Positions 1 to 11,984 of a stretch of DNA of 64,000 bases are shown here, piece by piece. How positions within the stretch are numbered: the first letter of the stretch is position 1; every line of letters starts with the position of its first letter. The notes under the pieces are model-generated. The model did no database searches. It was not told where the DNA came from and saw nothing but the letters and a program-made list of their open reading frames with translations. Position numbers and translations under genes: made by a program. The stretch is from Symsagittifera roscoffensis (Eukaryota > Xenacoelomorpha > Acoela > Convolutidae), in assembly GCF_963678635.1 (NCBI RefSeq), contig NC_087064.1, positions 32,402,369-32,466,368 of the forward strand, in the 5' to 3' direction.

Positions 1-63
1 ACAATTAGTTATGTGCAAGCAATGAAGTTACGCATAAATTTGCAAATATAGACACACAGTTCT

Positions 64-1450
64 CGGGTTGACCTCCATACACCGAAAATGCTTATCAAAC
101 ACTTCCATACATCAAGCGTATGGAAAAAATGCTTGTCATACAATTTTCATACAATTAACTTCTGCGGCTGTTTGATTCTAATAAAATAGTCGGGTGATGA
201 AAAAATGAGGTTTTTGTTTTTTTTTAAAAAATCACTTATGATGAGCATTTTTTTCATTATTTATAAAATTTTGAAAATTTTGAAATCTTTTGAAAAGGTT
301 TTTTAAGAAGCTGTATATGAGTCAAAAGCGTTTTTTGCTCAAGGTTAGTTTTTTTCATCAAAACAGCATTTCAGTTTGGAATGAAAAAATGCTTATCATA
401 CAATTCCCAAATATGGAAATTGTATGATAAACATTTTTTTCATTATTGATAAAGTTTTCAGAAATCTTTTGAAAAGGTTTTTTAAGAAGCTGTATATGAG
501 TCAAAAGGTAAGTTTTTTTTCATCGAAAACAGCATTTCAGTTTGGAATGAAAAAAATGATTATCACACAATTCCCATATATGGAAATTGTAAATTAAGAA
601 TTTTTTCTATTAAAAAAAATCAGAAATGATCTGAAAACAATTTTCAGAAATGTTCAAACGAATGCTCAAAAGTTATTTCCGAATCATATTCTATTCGATA
701 GCTTGCAATGCTGCTTTTGCTTTGTGACTTCCGGCTTAGTTTTGCCCACTAGCTTGCCGTTTTCGTTTGTGATCTATCGCAGTTGGTGCGAAATATTTTA
801 AATCCTTAATTGATTGGATTTTTTTTCCTAAACTAGGATTTTTTCACCTTTTTAAGCTTTTTGATTTCTTGCACGATCAAAATGTTTTTTCAGGTGTTAG
901 TTTTGAATGATTATATTTACGGCAACTGGATGCATATCAAAGAACTGGTGTTAGATGACAGTTTGGTGCAGATCACTGGAATGGCTGAATCATCTTTTTT
1001 GTCAATTTCTGTGTTTTGGGTCGTCCAACTCACGTACAGGTTTGTTTTTTGTTTGAGCCCCTCGCCCAGGTACTGGTTTCCATAGGATTAGTTTTAGGAA
1101 CTTGTTGCTCTCTCAAGAGGTGAGAAGTCTTTCAAACCTCTAAAGTACTGCAATTTTTCTCAAGTTTTCTTCTCTGTTCAGAGGTTGCACGTTTTATGGA
1201 TGGGCTTTGACGTAATTTTTGCCTCAATTCATTTTGAAAAAAAGTTTATCATACAGTTTTCATAAATGACAAACTTTAAGTCATAGATTTTTCATGTATA
1301 GGAAACTTCTAATTTTACAATTTCCAGATATGGAAAAATGATTATCATAGAGGTTTCATTCAATTTTCTGTACGTTTGGAATTGTATGGAATTGTATGAC
1401 CAGAGTTTCTCATAAATGGAAAATGTATGATAAGAAGTTTTGTCAACCCG
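64..1450. mobile_element. Palindrome-rich DNA-transposon-like element, copy 1
   Basis: The ends carry short inverted termini: CGGGTTGAC near 64-72 and its complement GTCAACCCG near 1442-1450. The interior repeats the motif ATCATACAATT/AATTGTATGAT many times, often as local hairpins, for example around 384-432 where two arms flank a short AT core. No transposase reading frame is visible, so it is a non-autonomous element. A related copy lies at 22268-23483 and a fragment at 19131-19270. The superfamily cannot be assigned from the short termini. Confidence 0.5.
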
Positions 1451-1581
1451 GGTTTGCATCCACTTTTAAAAGCTTAAAACTTCTGCATTTGCTTTCCGGC
1501 TTTTTAACAAAATATTTTCAGGCATCCTTGTTCCCAAGTAGTCTTTTTGCCTCTGCTAGGACCTTGAAAACTGCGGGAAAA

Positions 1582-1781
1582 NNNNNNNNNNNNNNNNNNN
1601 NNNNNNNNNNNNNNNNNNNNNNNNNNNNNNNNNNNNNNNNNNNNNNNNNNNNNNNNNNNNNNNNNNNNNNNNNNNNNNNNNNNNNNNNNNNNNNNNNNNN
1701 NNNNNNNNNNNNNNNNNNNNNNNNNNNNNNNNNNNNNNNNNNNNNNNNNNNNNNNNNNNNNNNNNNNNNNNNNNNNNNNNN
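1582..1781. other. Assembly gap (200 N)
   Basis: Exactly 200 N bases; a conventional gap size, so the true distance is probably unknown. Any reading frame crossing it is meaningless. Confidence 0.99.
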
Positions 1782-2560
1782 ATTTTCGAGCCAAGCTCAC
1801 CAGCTGAGAATCGAATTTCATTCGACCACCAGTTTTGGAACTTCAGCTGTTTTCAGCGCCGCAGACTTAACTTGATGTTTTCTCAGATGTTAAGCAGTGA
1901 TTTATTTTTTGTAATAACTTAACTTGCTGTCCCAGTTATGTCTTTATCAAGAATTCTCAGACTCATAACGGTTTCAGAAGATGAAAAAGACGACAATACA
2001 TTAAGAAGACATGACATTAGGACAACTAAAATAGTTACAACATGTTGTTTGACTGTTGGAACTACGACACATAAAATACAGATGACTGACGCCATGTAAA
2101 ATACAGATCGATAGATTTCACTCCCAGCAACTCAGCAATTGGAACACAAAGCTTGTGCTTCAACCTGTTTAGAACGAATAAGCCCAATTGTAGTGATAGT
2201 TTTGTTATTAGACAAATGAGCTTGGAGCCTAAATCAAAAATTTTATTCAATACAAAGCCCCGTCGTTTCTTAGATTATGGTCCTATTTCTTATCAGTACA
2301 TCATTCTCATGTGCTACTGAATACAACAGTTATCAACTTTCGCATATAAACCTCTTTCCTTATATCATTTTTGTCTAATTCCTCAAAAATTATTTTCTCC
2401 TTGAAGGTTCGAAAATAATGAAAAAAAGATGTGGCTTACAAAATCACAGAAACTACGCTTTCATCCGAGATGTGATGATGTGGTCAGCAAGTTGAGCAAC
2501 AAGTCAAACGCGTTTTTGAGGCAAGATGGGCCAAATGAGCCTTAATTGGAAGCCTCATCC
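1782..2560. other. No gene seen
   Basis: AT-rich sequence with stops in all frames at normal density. I see no repeat of other window parts and no convincing exon. Confidence 0.5.
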
Positions 2561-2568
2561 TTATGTAA

Positions 2569-2968
2569 GTGTGTGGGGTTGCAGAAGAGAAAGAGTCTCC
2601 TGCTTTTGATTTTAAAGAAATGCAACACAATTTGAATTTGGGAAACCGTTTTTTACATGAAAGAACCTTGGATGACACCACTCTTTTTGATTGTGCAATA
2701 TATGCTTATCGTGCGTCTACTACCTACCACGGAGGAAAAATCAAAATATTGGAAAAAAAAACGAAAACAAAAAGTATCAGGTTTTTGTTGGCAGGTTGGT
2801 ACCAATAGAAGTATGAAATATCAAAAAAAACTCTGACGAATATGTGGCTCTGGTGAACAAGTGTGACGATTCTTCAAAATCCGTTGATTTTGTTAAATGT
2901 GAAGTGATATCAAGTAAAGGAAACCAGAAACAAAACGGGCAATTTGCTGAACGACCTCAACAACAATA
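2569..2968 (+). pseudogene. Possible exon fragments of an unrecognised protein
   Basis: An acceptor-like TTGCAG at about 2577-2582 is followed by an open frame to 2808 with balanced composition (motifs ESPAFDFKEM and TLFDCAIYAYRAS). A second open stretch in another frame, about 2838-2968, starts near SDEYVALVNKCDD and ends QQQ-stop. They look like neighbouring coding pieces, but the frames do not join cleanly through an obvious intron and there is no second copy in the window to test conservation. Function unknown. Confidence 0.3.
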
Positions 2969-3513
2969 GATACGAAGATGGGAAATTTGTCGTATTAGAG
3001 CTAAACACTATTAATTTCAATACTTCGCATTTCCTAGAAATCAAACACTAGACACAGCTGTACCATGATAACCTACATCTCATTTAAGTAGCTGGATTGC
3101 TTAAACGAAGCAATGCACTTCTCACGATCCTAGTAGACAAGGTTATCCTAGTTGCCAAGATTAGCCAGAGAAGTCATTGAAACTGAAGTCAAAAAAATTC
3201 ACGCTACCGAAGCGAATCTGAAAATCCGCCATAATATGCCCATCACAATGCCGATCAACGTGTTCACATTTGAAATAATAACTATAATTCAAATATAGTC
3301 TTTATCCAAACTACTGCAACTACCAAACTACAAATGATTAATTTTTTGAGGAAATTTTACGTTAAAATTGACGGCGAATATCAATTTTTTTACGTAAGTA
3401 TTGTTCGTGACGTTTGTACTATTTGTACTAAACAGAAATCCAAAATAAAAAACGTTTTAAACAAAAAAAGTTATTATTTTCAAAAGAGATCAAAAAAGTA
3501 TGTGAACAAAATT

Positions 3514-4507
3514 AATTTTTCGTTTTTCAATTGATCCACCTAAGCCAATCTTAAGCCTTTGCAATTCGAAAAAAATCTTGAGTCAGATTATCAAGATGCA
3601 CGATCCCATAAAGCAAACTGTTAATCGTTTTGACATTTTTTTGTTTTCCCTGGCATCCCAATGGGTGTCAAAATATTTTGAAAATCTGAAAATGAAAAGA
3701 GATAGAAACTTGAAACTTGATCAATAAGTTTCAGGATAAGAAAAAGTTTGAATAAAAGCGTTGTAAATGGTTTCAAAAAATTTCACCAGCAGACAATTGA
3801 TTTGAGATCGTTTGAAACGTTGAAATGCACTTTTGTCAATGAAATAAGGAACAACAATAGAACATCATTCAAAATAAGATGTCTTAGCAATTGTTTTAAT
3901 CGAATCACAGAGAGACCAAAAATGTTGCGAACCAGCTCAATTACAAAATCAGCAAACTTGCCGAAATGGTTTTCCCACTTAGTTCTGGCAACTTAATTTT
4001 TACACGGCAAGAATAAAAAATTTTTCTTGCTTCTTTACATTAGTGTTACACACCAACGGGAATTTCAGTGTAATTTTTTTAAAATTCTAAGACGGGAAAT
4101 TTTTCGACTAACGCGTTAATATCACGAAATATATCAGGCATTTTTTTTTCCCAGAATGGCAAATAGGTAGCCTCTTATCCCTATAATTTAGGTCCCTAAA
4201 GTGACAAAATGATTTCAGAAAAAAAACTTTTTTTCTAATTTGATTTCAGTAAGACAATTATTATCAGATGGTACTAAAAATTTCAGCCAGAAATGGCTAG
4301 CTAAAAATGGCTAGTTTTCTGTAGAAAAAAATCAAACCAAGAGCAAACATTATGGCACTTTTTTCGAGAGTTGAAAAATAACGACCAACCCAGCGATCAA
4401 ATTGAACTTTTTTGTAAGGATTTTTTAGAGTTCTGAAGTTAAATTTGCAAATATCACGCACGTTTTTTTATTTATATTTATTAATTATCAAAGTGTTTAT
4501 CTTCTCC
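3514..4507. repeat. Long direct repeat, left copy (~994 bp)
   Basis: About 95% identical by eye to 6326-7317. The two copies abut a non-LTR retrotransposon fragment on either side: the left copy stops at CTTCTCC just before the element's coding sequence, the right copy starts just after its A-run. This arrangement equals a very long target-site duplication or a segmental duplication with an insertion. Confidence 0.8.
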
Positions 4508-6171
4508 ATAGATGTACCAACTGAGTACAGTGTACACAGCAAAACAAACAGGCAATTTCAATTCAGGTTCATAACTCACAAAGAAATGAAAGATGCAATT
4601 TTATTACTTCCCTTAAACAAGCCTTTAGGACCGAGCAAAATCCCTGCTTGGGCTCTAAAAGACAGCATTAATACTGTAAACCCAATTCTTACGATGATTA
4701 TCAAGGAATGCATCTCGAAATCCGTATTCCCATATACCTTAAAAAAGGCACACGTTTTTCCCATATTTAAAAAAGGCGACTCGACAGATCCAGTAAATTA
4801 TCGTCCAATTTCTATTACACCCACTCTATCAAAGTTGTTTGAAAAAAATTTTTCATCCCAAATTCACGAATTCTTAGCAAATTCCAATATAATAAATCCA
4901 AAACAATTTGGCTTTCGTCCAGGTTATTCAACTAATGATGCTCTTTTATACACAACAGAAAAATCAGATTCCATCTCGATAAAAATAACATAGCAGCGGC
5001 TGCATTTCTTGATTTATCTAGAGCATTTGATTCACTCTCTCATTCAGTCCTTGAAAGGAAACTAAGTCACATTGGCTTTGAACAGTCAGCAACAACTCTT
5101 ATTAAGTCATGTCTAGAAAACAGACAGCAATTGACAATAGTAAACGGCGAACACTCAGATTCGCTTAAATTAGAGCAAGGTGTTCCCCAAGGTACTGTAC
5201 TAGGACCACTGCAGTTCAACTTGTATGTAAATGACTTGCCACAAACAATAGACAAATCATGTACGTTATTACAATATGCCGACGACACGACTCTGCTTAG
5301 TTTTCATTCAGATCCCGAAACAGCAACAAAGAGCATTGAAAACAATTTCAATAAAATTCTCTTGTATTTTCACTTAAATCGATTAATGATTGATGTAGAC
5401 AAAACCCAGTTCATTGTATTTTCTGCACCATCGAAAAAGAAATTAACTGAAAATCTTTCATTGAAAGTTGGAAACTATCAAGTTAATTTAACCGAGACAG
5501 TTAAATTTCTCGGCGTCAATATTGACATAAGCTTCATATTCGACAAAGAAATCAACAAAATTTTACAAAAAATGGCTACAGCAATTCAAACGATAAAATG
5601 CATCCGAGACGAAATCCCTCTGCGTACTAGAATTCTCCTGTTAAATACTCTTGTACTGAGCCATTTGCACTATCCATGCATGCTCTTAAACGGATGTACG
5701 CAAGATAATATTGAGAAACTCGAAAAACAAATAAAATGGGGAATCAGGATAATAATGAATATAAGCAAACGAGATTCCGTTACACTTCTAAGGAAACAGC
5801 ACAAAATTCCTACTGCTCGGAATATAATCGAGTACCGATCAGCACACTACCTTCACAGGTTATGCGGAAACGATGCCCCAGCTTTCACGCATATAAGGTT
5901 CCCAAATTCTGAATTCCGCTATAACCATCGAACTGGAACATTACTGTTCCCTTTAACATGTAAAACTGATTTCCTTCGTAAGTCTTTCTTATTTAAATCA
6001 ATCAGAAACCTTAACACAATAATCCGAACCTTGTTTAATCGAAAACTACCGTACACATTGACAAAAACTCTGATAAAAAATTTCATCATAAGTAAAGATG
6101 ATACCCTGTTACCCAATAAGGAGAGTCTTTCCGCATCCAAGGACATTTATTTTGTTAAATCAATTATTTGA
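4508..6171 (+). pseudogene. Non-LTR reverse transcriptase (Jockey/CR1-like), frameshifted
   Basis: LINE-type reverse transcriptase, which in intact elements copies the element RNA at a nicked target. Visible RT signatures in order: YRPISITPTLSKLFE, FGFRPGYST, FLDLSRAFDSLSH, GVPQGTVLGPLQFNLYVNDL and the catalytic YADDT at about 5275-5289, then a long C-terminal region of the kind that follows RT in Jockey/CR1/I-type elements. The first part reads in frame 2 up to 4993 and the rest in frame 1 from about 4939; the shift falls in an A-run near 4959-4963, consistent with a one-base slip. The frame then runs open to TGA at 6171. The N-terminal endonuclease is absent. The clade assignment is inference from motif style. 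Confidence 0.85.
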
Positions 6172-6325
6172 TTCGTCCTCGTAGTAAATTATGTTTTTTC
6201 TTGTTATGTTATATAACCATTGCGTAATATTGTACACTAGATTCTTATACAATCAGTTTTGCAACTGCATAAGTATATTGAAACAATAAAGTGTCCCGTC
6301 TCTCTCTCTCTCTCAAAAAAAAATG
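4508..6325 (+). mobile_element. 5'-truncated non-LTR (LINE) retrotransposon
   Basis: Holds the reverse transcriptase and C-terminal part of a LINE, followed by a short 3' UTR, a (TC)n run at about 6299-6314 and an A-run at 6315-6323. No apurinic endonuclease domain or ORF1 precedes the RT, so the 5' part is missing, the usual result of incomplete target-primed reverse transcription. It is flanked by ~990 bp direct repeats. Confidence 0.85.
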
Positions 6326-7317
6326 AATTTTTCGTTTTTCAATTGATCCACCTGAGCCAATCTTAAGCCTTTGTAATTCGGAAAAAATCTTAAGTCAGAT
6401 TATCAAGATGCACGATCCCATAAAGCAAACTGTTAATCGTTTTGACATTTTTTTGTTTTACCTGGCATCCCAATGGGTGTCAGAAAATTTTGAAAATCTG
6501 AAAATGAAAAGAGATAGAAACTTGAAACTTGATCAATAAGTTTCAGGATAGGAAAAAGTTTGAATAAAAGCGTTGTAAATGGTTTCGAAAAGTTTCACCA
6601 GCAGACAATTGATTTGAGATCGTTTGAAACGTTGAAATGCACTTTTGTCAATGAAATAAGGAACAACAATAGAACATCATTCAAAAAAGGGTGTCTTAGA
6701 TATTGTTTTAATCGAATCACAGAGAGACCAAAAATGTTGCGAACCAGCTCAATTACAAAATCAGCAAACTTGGCGAACTGGTTTTCCCACTTAGTTCTGG
6801 CAACTTAGTTTTTACACGGCAAGAATAAAAAAATTTTCTTGCTTCTTTACATTAGTGTTACACACCAACGGGAATTTCAGTGTATTTTTTTTAAATTCTA
6901 AGACGGGAAATTTTTCGACTAACGCGTTAATATCACGAAATATATCAGGCATTATTTTTCCCAGAATGGCAAATAGGTAGCCTCTTATCCCTATAATTTA
7001 GGTCCCTAAAGTGACAAAATGATTTCAGAAAAAAACTTTTTTTCTAATTTGAACTCAGTAAGACAATTATTATCAGATGGTACTAAAAATTTCAGCCAGA
7101 AATGGCTAGCTAAAAATGGCTAGTTTTCTGTAGAAAAAAATCAAACCAAGAGCAAACATTATGGCACTTTTTTCGGGAGTTGAAAAAAAAACGACCAACC
7201 TAGCGATCAAACTGAACTTTTTTGTAAGGCTTTTTTAGAGTTCTGAAATTAAATTTGCAAATATCACGCACGTTTTTTCATTTATATTTATTAATTATCC
7301 AAATGTTTATCTTCTCC
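6326..7317. repeat. Long direct repeat, right copy (~992 bp)
   Basis: Mate of 3514-4507. Both copies contain a short open frame starting at TTG, but the base differences do not favour synonymous positions, so I do not call it a gene. Confidence 0.8.
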
Positions 7318-7493
7318 TAACTGAGCGTTAAATAAATGCTAACCATTATCTTAAGGGTTCCGTTTTCTTTGGTAGCTCAAACTAAAAAAAAATCACTGTT
7401 CATTGAAATTATTTTGCGAAAAAGGATAGGTGCCTAGCAGAGCAGCCCTGTGGGTTAGGGTAAGGAGAATTTAACTGATAAAGAGAACCCAAG
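7318..7493. other. No gene seen
   Basis: Unique sequence between the direct repeat and the duplicated block; nothing recognisable. Confidence 0.5.
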
Positions 7494-8125
7494 TGCCTGT
7501 CTCGGCAATTCTTTTCAGTCGAGCACTGACATGTGCGCGGCTTTGAAAGTGAAAACATAAAGTGAGCACCTCAACCCGGGCATGTCGAAACAATGAAATT
7601 ACAAAGAGAAAAGATGCGGGCGTGATTTTAATCAGACAGAAGTCTGTAATTAAGAACAGATTTTTTCCTGATTTGTTTCACTCTCACATCTTTTTCCTTT
7701 GAAGCTTCGTTGTTTCAACATGCCCAAGAATCTCACTCTATGCTTCCACCTTCAAAGCCGAGCATATGTCAAAGCTCTACTGATAAGAATAGTCGTGAAT
7801 GTATTTGGGTCGAGCAAAAATATGAAACACCTGGAGCACAATCGAGCATAGTCGAAACATACCTCGAGCCTTGTCGCGCTCGATCCAATCATGTTCAGAC
7901 AGCGATCGAAATACACCTTTGAAACATACCTCGGTTGAAATACACCTTTGAAACAGAGCACGGTTGAAACATACCTCGAGCACGGTCGAAACATACCTTG
8001 AGAACGGTAACGCAGCTCGAAAATAATTGATGAAAAGCAATCACAAATTGCAATTTAACCTTTTTCAATTTCAGATAGATCATGAATTTATATAGAGAGC
8101 TGAACGCAAGCATGCAATATATCTC
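7494..8125. repeat. Duplicated block with ~22 bp minisatellite, copy 1
   Basis: Closely matches 10099-10755. Near its 3' end (about 7850-8010) it carries a degenerate tandem repeat built on GAGCACGGTCGAAACATACC. The number of units differs between the two copies, as expected of a minisatellite. Confidence 0.8.
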
Positions 8126-8690
8126 CGTCTGAAATTATAGTAGAAGTTTTATTAAATTTTAGTCAAAATCAGTTGTTTTTATCTCGCCAGTGCAAAATTG
8201 ACAACAATTTCAACTTAACAAAAACCACTTTTTTTCTTTACCTTCTTTTCTTTTTTCGGCTGTCTTAATTTTTTTTTGTTTTCGGATGAAGCTGTAATGT
8301 TTGCCCTAAAAATAACGTTCATGTACAGAGAGTGATCTTTTCAGATTTCTCTTATTTAGGAGGCAGAATCAATTTAGAGAGCAAATGGATGGTAAATAAG
8401 AAGTATTTCAGATTTCTTTCTATGATTCAGATTGATCAATGCTTACAAAAATGAAAAATTGTTAGAATTTCAAGCCAATTTTCACCTCAATTTTTCGACA
8501 CCCATATTAGTTTATTTTATGTTATCTGTTATATTCAAAACATATAGTTACCTATTTTTTTTAAAATCAGCTAAGACATCCATCTTTCATTACGAGGCCA
8601 AACTGTGCACTGGATAGGCGCACAATTTTGTGTCTGTATGTTCGAGGATTTCAGAGACAAATCTTTTAATTTGTTCCCAAATGTATGTGG
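8126..8690. other. No gene seen
   Basis: Part of about 1 kb present in copy 1 of the duplication but missing from copy 2 (junction at 10756). AT-rich with no convincing exon. Confidence 0.4.
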
Positions 8691-8696
8691 ATTCCA

Positions 8697-8999
8697 CTAA
8701 TAAAATTTCAGTGGATTCCGCGTACAAATACCTGTAACGTAAATTTTGAGGGCACATTTGTTTAGTTGCGGATTCTGAATGGACATGTTGCAGAGGGGTA
8801 TGTGGTTGCCCATGTGTCGGCGGATTGGCGAGGCGAAAGGTCGCGGGGGTGCTGGAAAAGGTGTTTCCGGTGTCGGAGGAGGAAATGATGTCGCCTCTGG
8901 TGCTGCGAGTAATGTCGGAGGCACAGGGATGTTAGAAGGCACTGCAAATGGTGATGGAGAACTCGAAGGCACTGAACATGAGCTTTCGGCGTTCGACAT
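8697..8999 (-). CDS. Possible Pro/Ser-rich protein fragment, unrecognised
   Basis: On the minus strand an ATG at 8999 opens a 100-codon frame whose first ~60 residues are rich in Pro, Ser and Ala (for example SFPPPTPETPFPAPPRPF) before a more ordinary tail. The plus-strand frame over the same DNA is Gly-rich, which is what the complement of proline codons gives, so strand choice is uncertain. A splice-donor-like or acceptor-like CTTAC lies just 5' of the start. No domain is recognised. Confidence 0.25.
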   Translation of the reverse strand: MSNAESSCSVPSSSPSPFAVPSNIPVPPTLLAAPEATSFPPPTPETPFPAPPRPFASPIRRHMGNHIPLCNMSIQNPQLNKCALKIYVTGICTRNPLKFY

Positions 9000-9224
9000 T
9001 TTACTTGATTCCGTAAGTTTTTACTAGATTCGGATGAAAAACGAGAGATGCAACTAATATTGAGCATAAGATGATGATGAACTATTTCCAATTTAGCGGC
9101 CAAGCTCCCATCAATTGTCAGCACCAATTTAATCGAATCACCAGGATCAAGATTCCACCAAGGAATAGCTTCGACATCTTCCACTCTTTTCAGCACACCA
9201 GGCGACATTACCATCTATGCCATA

Positions 9225-9370
9225 ATGACTGCTAATGACGGCTTACAGATAAGACGGCTAATTGATAATGAAGGTTTCTCTGATAAGCGGAAATAGATAG
9301 TGCATTTCTTATCAGTAAAGCAGCCATTATCAGTGACGCAATAGTCCTGCATCAGGAAAATTGTCATTAG
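9225..9370. repeat. Imperfect hairpin (MITE-like), copy 1
   Basis: Arms containing TAATGAC, GATAATG and CTGATAAG on the left reappear inverted on the right (CTTATCAG, CATTATC, GTCATTA). The whole forms a ~145-base imperfect stem. The same hairpin occurs at 10830-10977. The structure explains a small open frame here better than coding does. Confidence 0.5.
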
Positions 9371-9552
9371 TCAATTCTTCAACCAAGACTCTTTTGATTT
9401 CAATCATTCAACCGCTTCTCAGTTCAGTCAAATTACTGTCTTTCATACATGTCATTATGTTAAGTAGAACTTTTCGGGTAAAAGAAAAAAGTACAAGTCC
9501 TCGAATTCGTCACTTCCATCTGGGTTAGTGATGTAATTTTATCATTGTTCAG

Positions 9553-10077
9553 CGATTGATGCGTTAAATGGTCTGGTTGGCCGTACAGTGCCATCTTTAG
9601 TGTCCCAGAAGACAGAAAAGAAAACACAGCTGCATGTAAAATAGGAAAATTCCACGAACACAATGATACTTGGGTCATCAGCAGAAGGCGGAATTCGAGA
9701 AAGGAGAAGCTATCGTTCGATCCCAGACGGCTGCACAGGGACTCGATGGTCTTTTTCGAAGATGCTGGGAGTTTCAAAAAGGGATTGTCATCATCATTCG
9801 TGTCCCAGTGCAGAGTTCGTTTGGTCGACGAACCTCAGGATACTGCGAGGAATGGACGGGGAATGGACCATCATGCAGTGGCAGATTATTTCATGAATAA
9901 GGATGCTGAGAAATCCAGACCCAAACAAAAACCCTAGGCCAAAAAAAAACAAGGCCAAAAAAAATTAAACCAGAGGAAAAACCGCAGGAAGATGTTTTGA
10001 GGCGCCTTGATAATTTTGAGTCGTCAGAAAATGACATTTCCTTGACGTTTGCTCCTTGCATCAACGGTGTAAAACAG
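9553..10077 (+). pseudogene. Gene U exon, copy 1 (unrecognised protein)
   Basis: Plus-strand exon bounded by TTCAG at 9552 and a donor CAG|GTAAATTT at 10077/10078. One frame is open across most of it and matches the copy at 11161-11778 (motifs IFSVPEDRKEN, KIGKFHEHNDTWVISRR, MVFFEDAGSFKKG, then a Lys/Pro tract, LRRLDNF and SLTFAPCINGVKQ before the donor). Breaks in this copy are TGA at 9557-9559, TAG at 9935-9937 and a slip in the A-rich lysine tract. The other copy is broken elsewhere, which implies an originally open gene. I recognise no family; a transposon-borne or host gene are both possible. Competing minus-strand frames over the same DNA also look protein-like, so strand is not beyond doubt. 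Confidence 0.4.
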
Positions 10078-10098
10078 GTAAATTTATCATGTAACTTT

Positions 10099-10755
10099 AT
10101 CATATCTCGGCAATTCTTTTCAGTCGAGCACTGACATGTGCGTGGCTTTGAAATTGAAAACATAAAGTGAGCACCTCAACCCGTGCATGTCGAAACAATG
10201 AAATTACAAAGAGAAAAGATGCGGGCGTGATTTTAATCAGACAGAAGTCTGTAAGTAAGAACAGATTTTTACCTGACTCATTTCACTCTCACATATTTTT
10301 CCTTTAAAGCTTCGTTGTTTCAACATGCCCAAGAATCTCACTCTATGCTTCCACCTTCAAAGCCGAGCATATGTCAAAGCTCTACTGATAAGAATAGTCG
10401 TGAATGTATTTGGGTCGAGCAAAAATATGAAACACCTGGAGCACGATCGAGCATAGTCGAAACATACCTCGAGCCTTATCGCGCTCGATCCAATCATGTT
10501 CAGACAGCGGTCGAAATACACCTAGAGCACGGTTGAAACATACCTCGAGCATGGTCGAAGCATACCTCGAGCAGAGTCAAAACATACCTCGAGCACACGT
10601 TCGAGCACGGTCGAAACATACCTCGAGAACGGTAACGCAGCTCGAAAATAATTGATGAAAAGCAATCACAAATTGCAATTTAATCTTTTTCAATTTCAGA
10701 TAGATCATGAATTTATATAGAGAGCTGAACGCAAGCATGCAATATATCTCAAGAT
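10099..10755. repeat. Duplicated block with ~22 bp minisatellite, copy 2
   Basis: Second copy of 7494-8125. The minisatellite at about 10505-10635 has more units. The copy then jumps directly to sequence equivalent to ~9147, lacking the ~1 kb present in copy 1. Confidence 0.8.
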
Positions 10756-10829
10756 AAGAGTCCACCAAGTAATAGCTTTGACACCTTCCACTCTTTTCAG
10801 CACACCAGGCGACTGTACCTTCTATGCCA

Positions 10830-10977
10830 TTATGACTGCTAATGACGGCTTACAGATAGGACGGCTAATTGATAATGAAGGTTTCACTGATAAGCGGAAA
10901 AAAGATAGTGCAGTTCTTATCAGTGAAGCCGCCATTATCAGTGACGCAAAAGTCCTGCATCAGGAAATTTGTCATTA
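10830..10977. repeat. Imperfect hairpin (MITE-like), copy 2
   Basis: Inner arms GATAATGAAGG...CTGATAAG and CTTATCAGTG...CATTATC pair with three mismatches over about 24 bp; outer arms TAATGAC/GTCATTA extend the stem. Confidence 0.5.
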
Positions 10978-11160
10978 GTCAATTCTTCAACCAAGATTCT
11001 TTTCATTTCAATCATTCAACCGCTTCTCAGTTCAGTGAAATTACTGTCTTTCATACATGTCATTATGCTAAGTAGAACTTTTCGGGTAAAGAAAAAAAGT
11101 ACAAGTCCTCGAAGTCGTCACTTCCATCTGGGTTAGTGCTGTAATTTTATCATTATTTAG

Positions 11161-11778
11161 CGATTGGTGCGTAAAGATTAAATGGTCTGGTTGGCCGGGC
11201 AGTGCCATCTTTAGTGTCCCAGAAGACCGAAAAGAAAACAGAGCTGCATGAAAAATAGGAAAATTCCACGAACACAATGATACTTGGGTCATCAGCAGAA
11301 GGCGGAATTCGAGGAAGGAGAAGCTGTCGTTCGATCCCAGTCGGCTGCACAGGGACTCGATGGTCTTTTTCGAAGATGCTGGGAGTTTCAAAAAAGGGAT
11401 TGTCATCATCATTCATGTCCCAGTGCAGAGTTCGTTTGGTCAACAAACCTCATGATACTGCGAGGAATGGACGGGTAATGGAACATCATGCAGTGGCAGA
11501 TTATACGTTAAGTACTCCGATTTGAGAAAGGAGTCACAAAACGAATCAAGGAAATGAGTTGCAGGAGAACCACTGCCAGACAATTTCATAAAATTCATGA
11601 TTAAGGATGCTGAGAAATCCAGACCCAAACAAAAACCCTGGGCCAAAAAAAAACAAGGCCAAAAAAAAAACCAGAGGAAAAACCGCAGGAAGATACTTTG
11701 AGGCGCCTTGATAATTTTGAGTCGCCAGAAAATGACATTTCCTTGACGTTTGCTCCTTGCATCAACGGTGTAAAACAG
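11161..11778 (+). pseudogene. Gene U exon, copy 2
   Basis: Starts after TTTAG at 11160 and ends at CAG|GTAAATTT (11778/11779). Here the first codons are open (DWCVKIKWSGWPGSA), unlike copy 1, but there is a TGA at 11249-11251, one extra base in the A-run near 11391-11396 and an extra ~90-base segment around 11506-11600. The lysine-rich tract and the KPEEKPQED...SLTFAPCINGVKQ end are kept. The next exon candidate lies at 11985, so this copy directly precedes the tandem array and may be its source gene. Function unknown. Confidence 0.4.
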
Positions 11779-11984
11779 GTAAATTTATCATGTAACTGAT
11801 CAAAGGTGTATTTATTCTACTAATCAATCACATCCAACTATCCTGATAATCTGTATGATCATCGATTTCATCTGATATCCTGAAAAATTGTATTGCATTT
11901 CCGGATGCAAGTGATTTTTATTTTTATCGGTATTATAATTTACTGTATTCTTAATATACACCGTATTCTAAATTGCGATTTTAG

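Noticed and set aside
1396-1875. Open frames spanning the N gap on both strands
   Set aside because: Most codons are N; the openness is an artefact of the gap.
3748-3996. 82-codon frame repeated at 6560-6808
   Set aside because: Lies within the long direct repeat, starts at TTG, and differences between copies mostly change amino acids.
7850-8010. CRISPR-like spaced repeats
   Set aside because: Units are contiguous and diverged with no unique spacers; a eukaryotic minisatellite.
9460-9777. Minus-strand frames (also 11068-11446) that look protein-like
   Set aside because: They oppose gene U exons, which have matching splice signals and agree between two copies. I keep some doubt but do not list both strands.
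10778-10978. Open frame with protein-like look
   Set aside because: Most of it is an inverted repeat; the hairpin explains the sequence.
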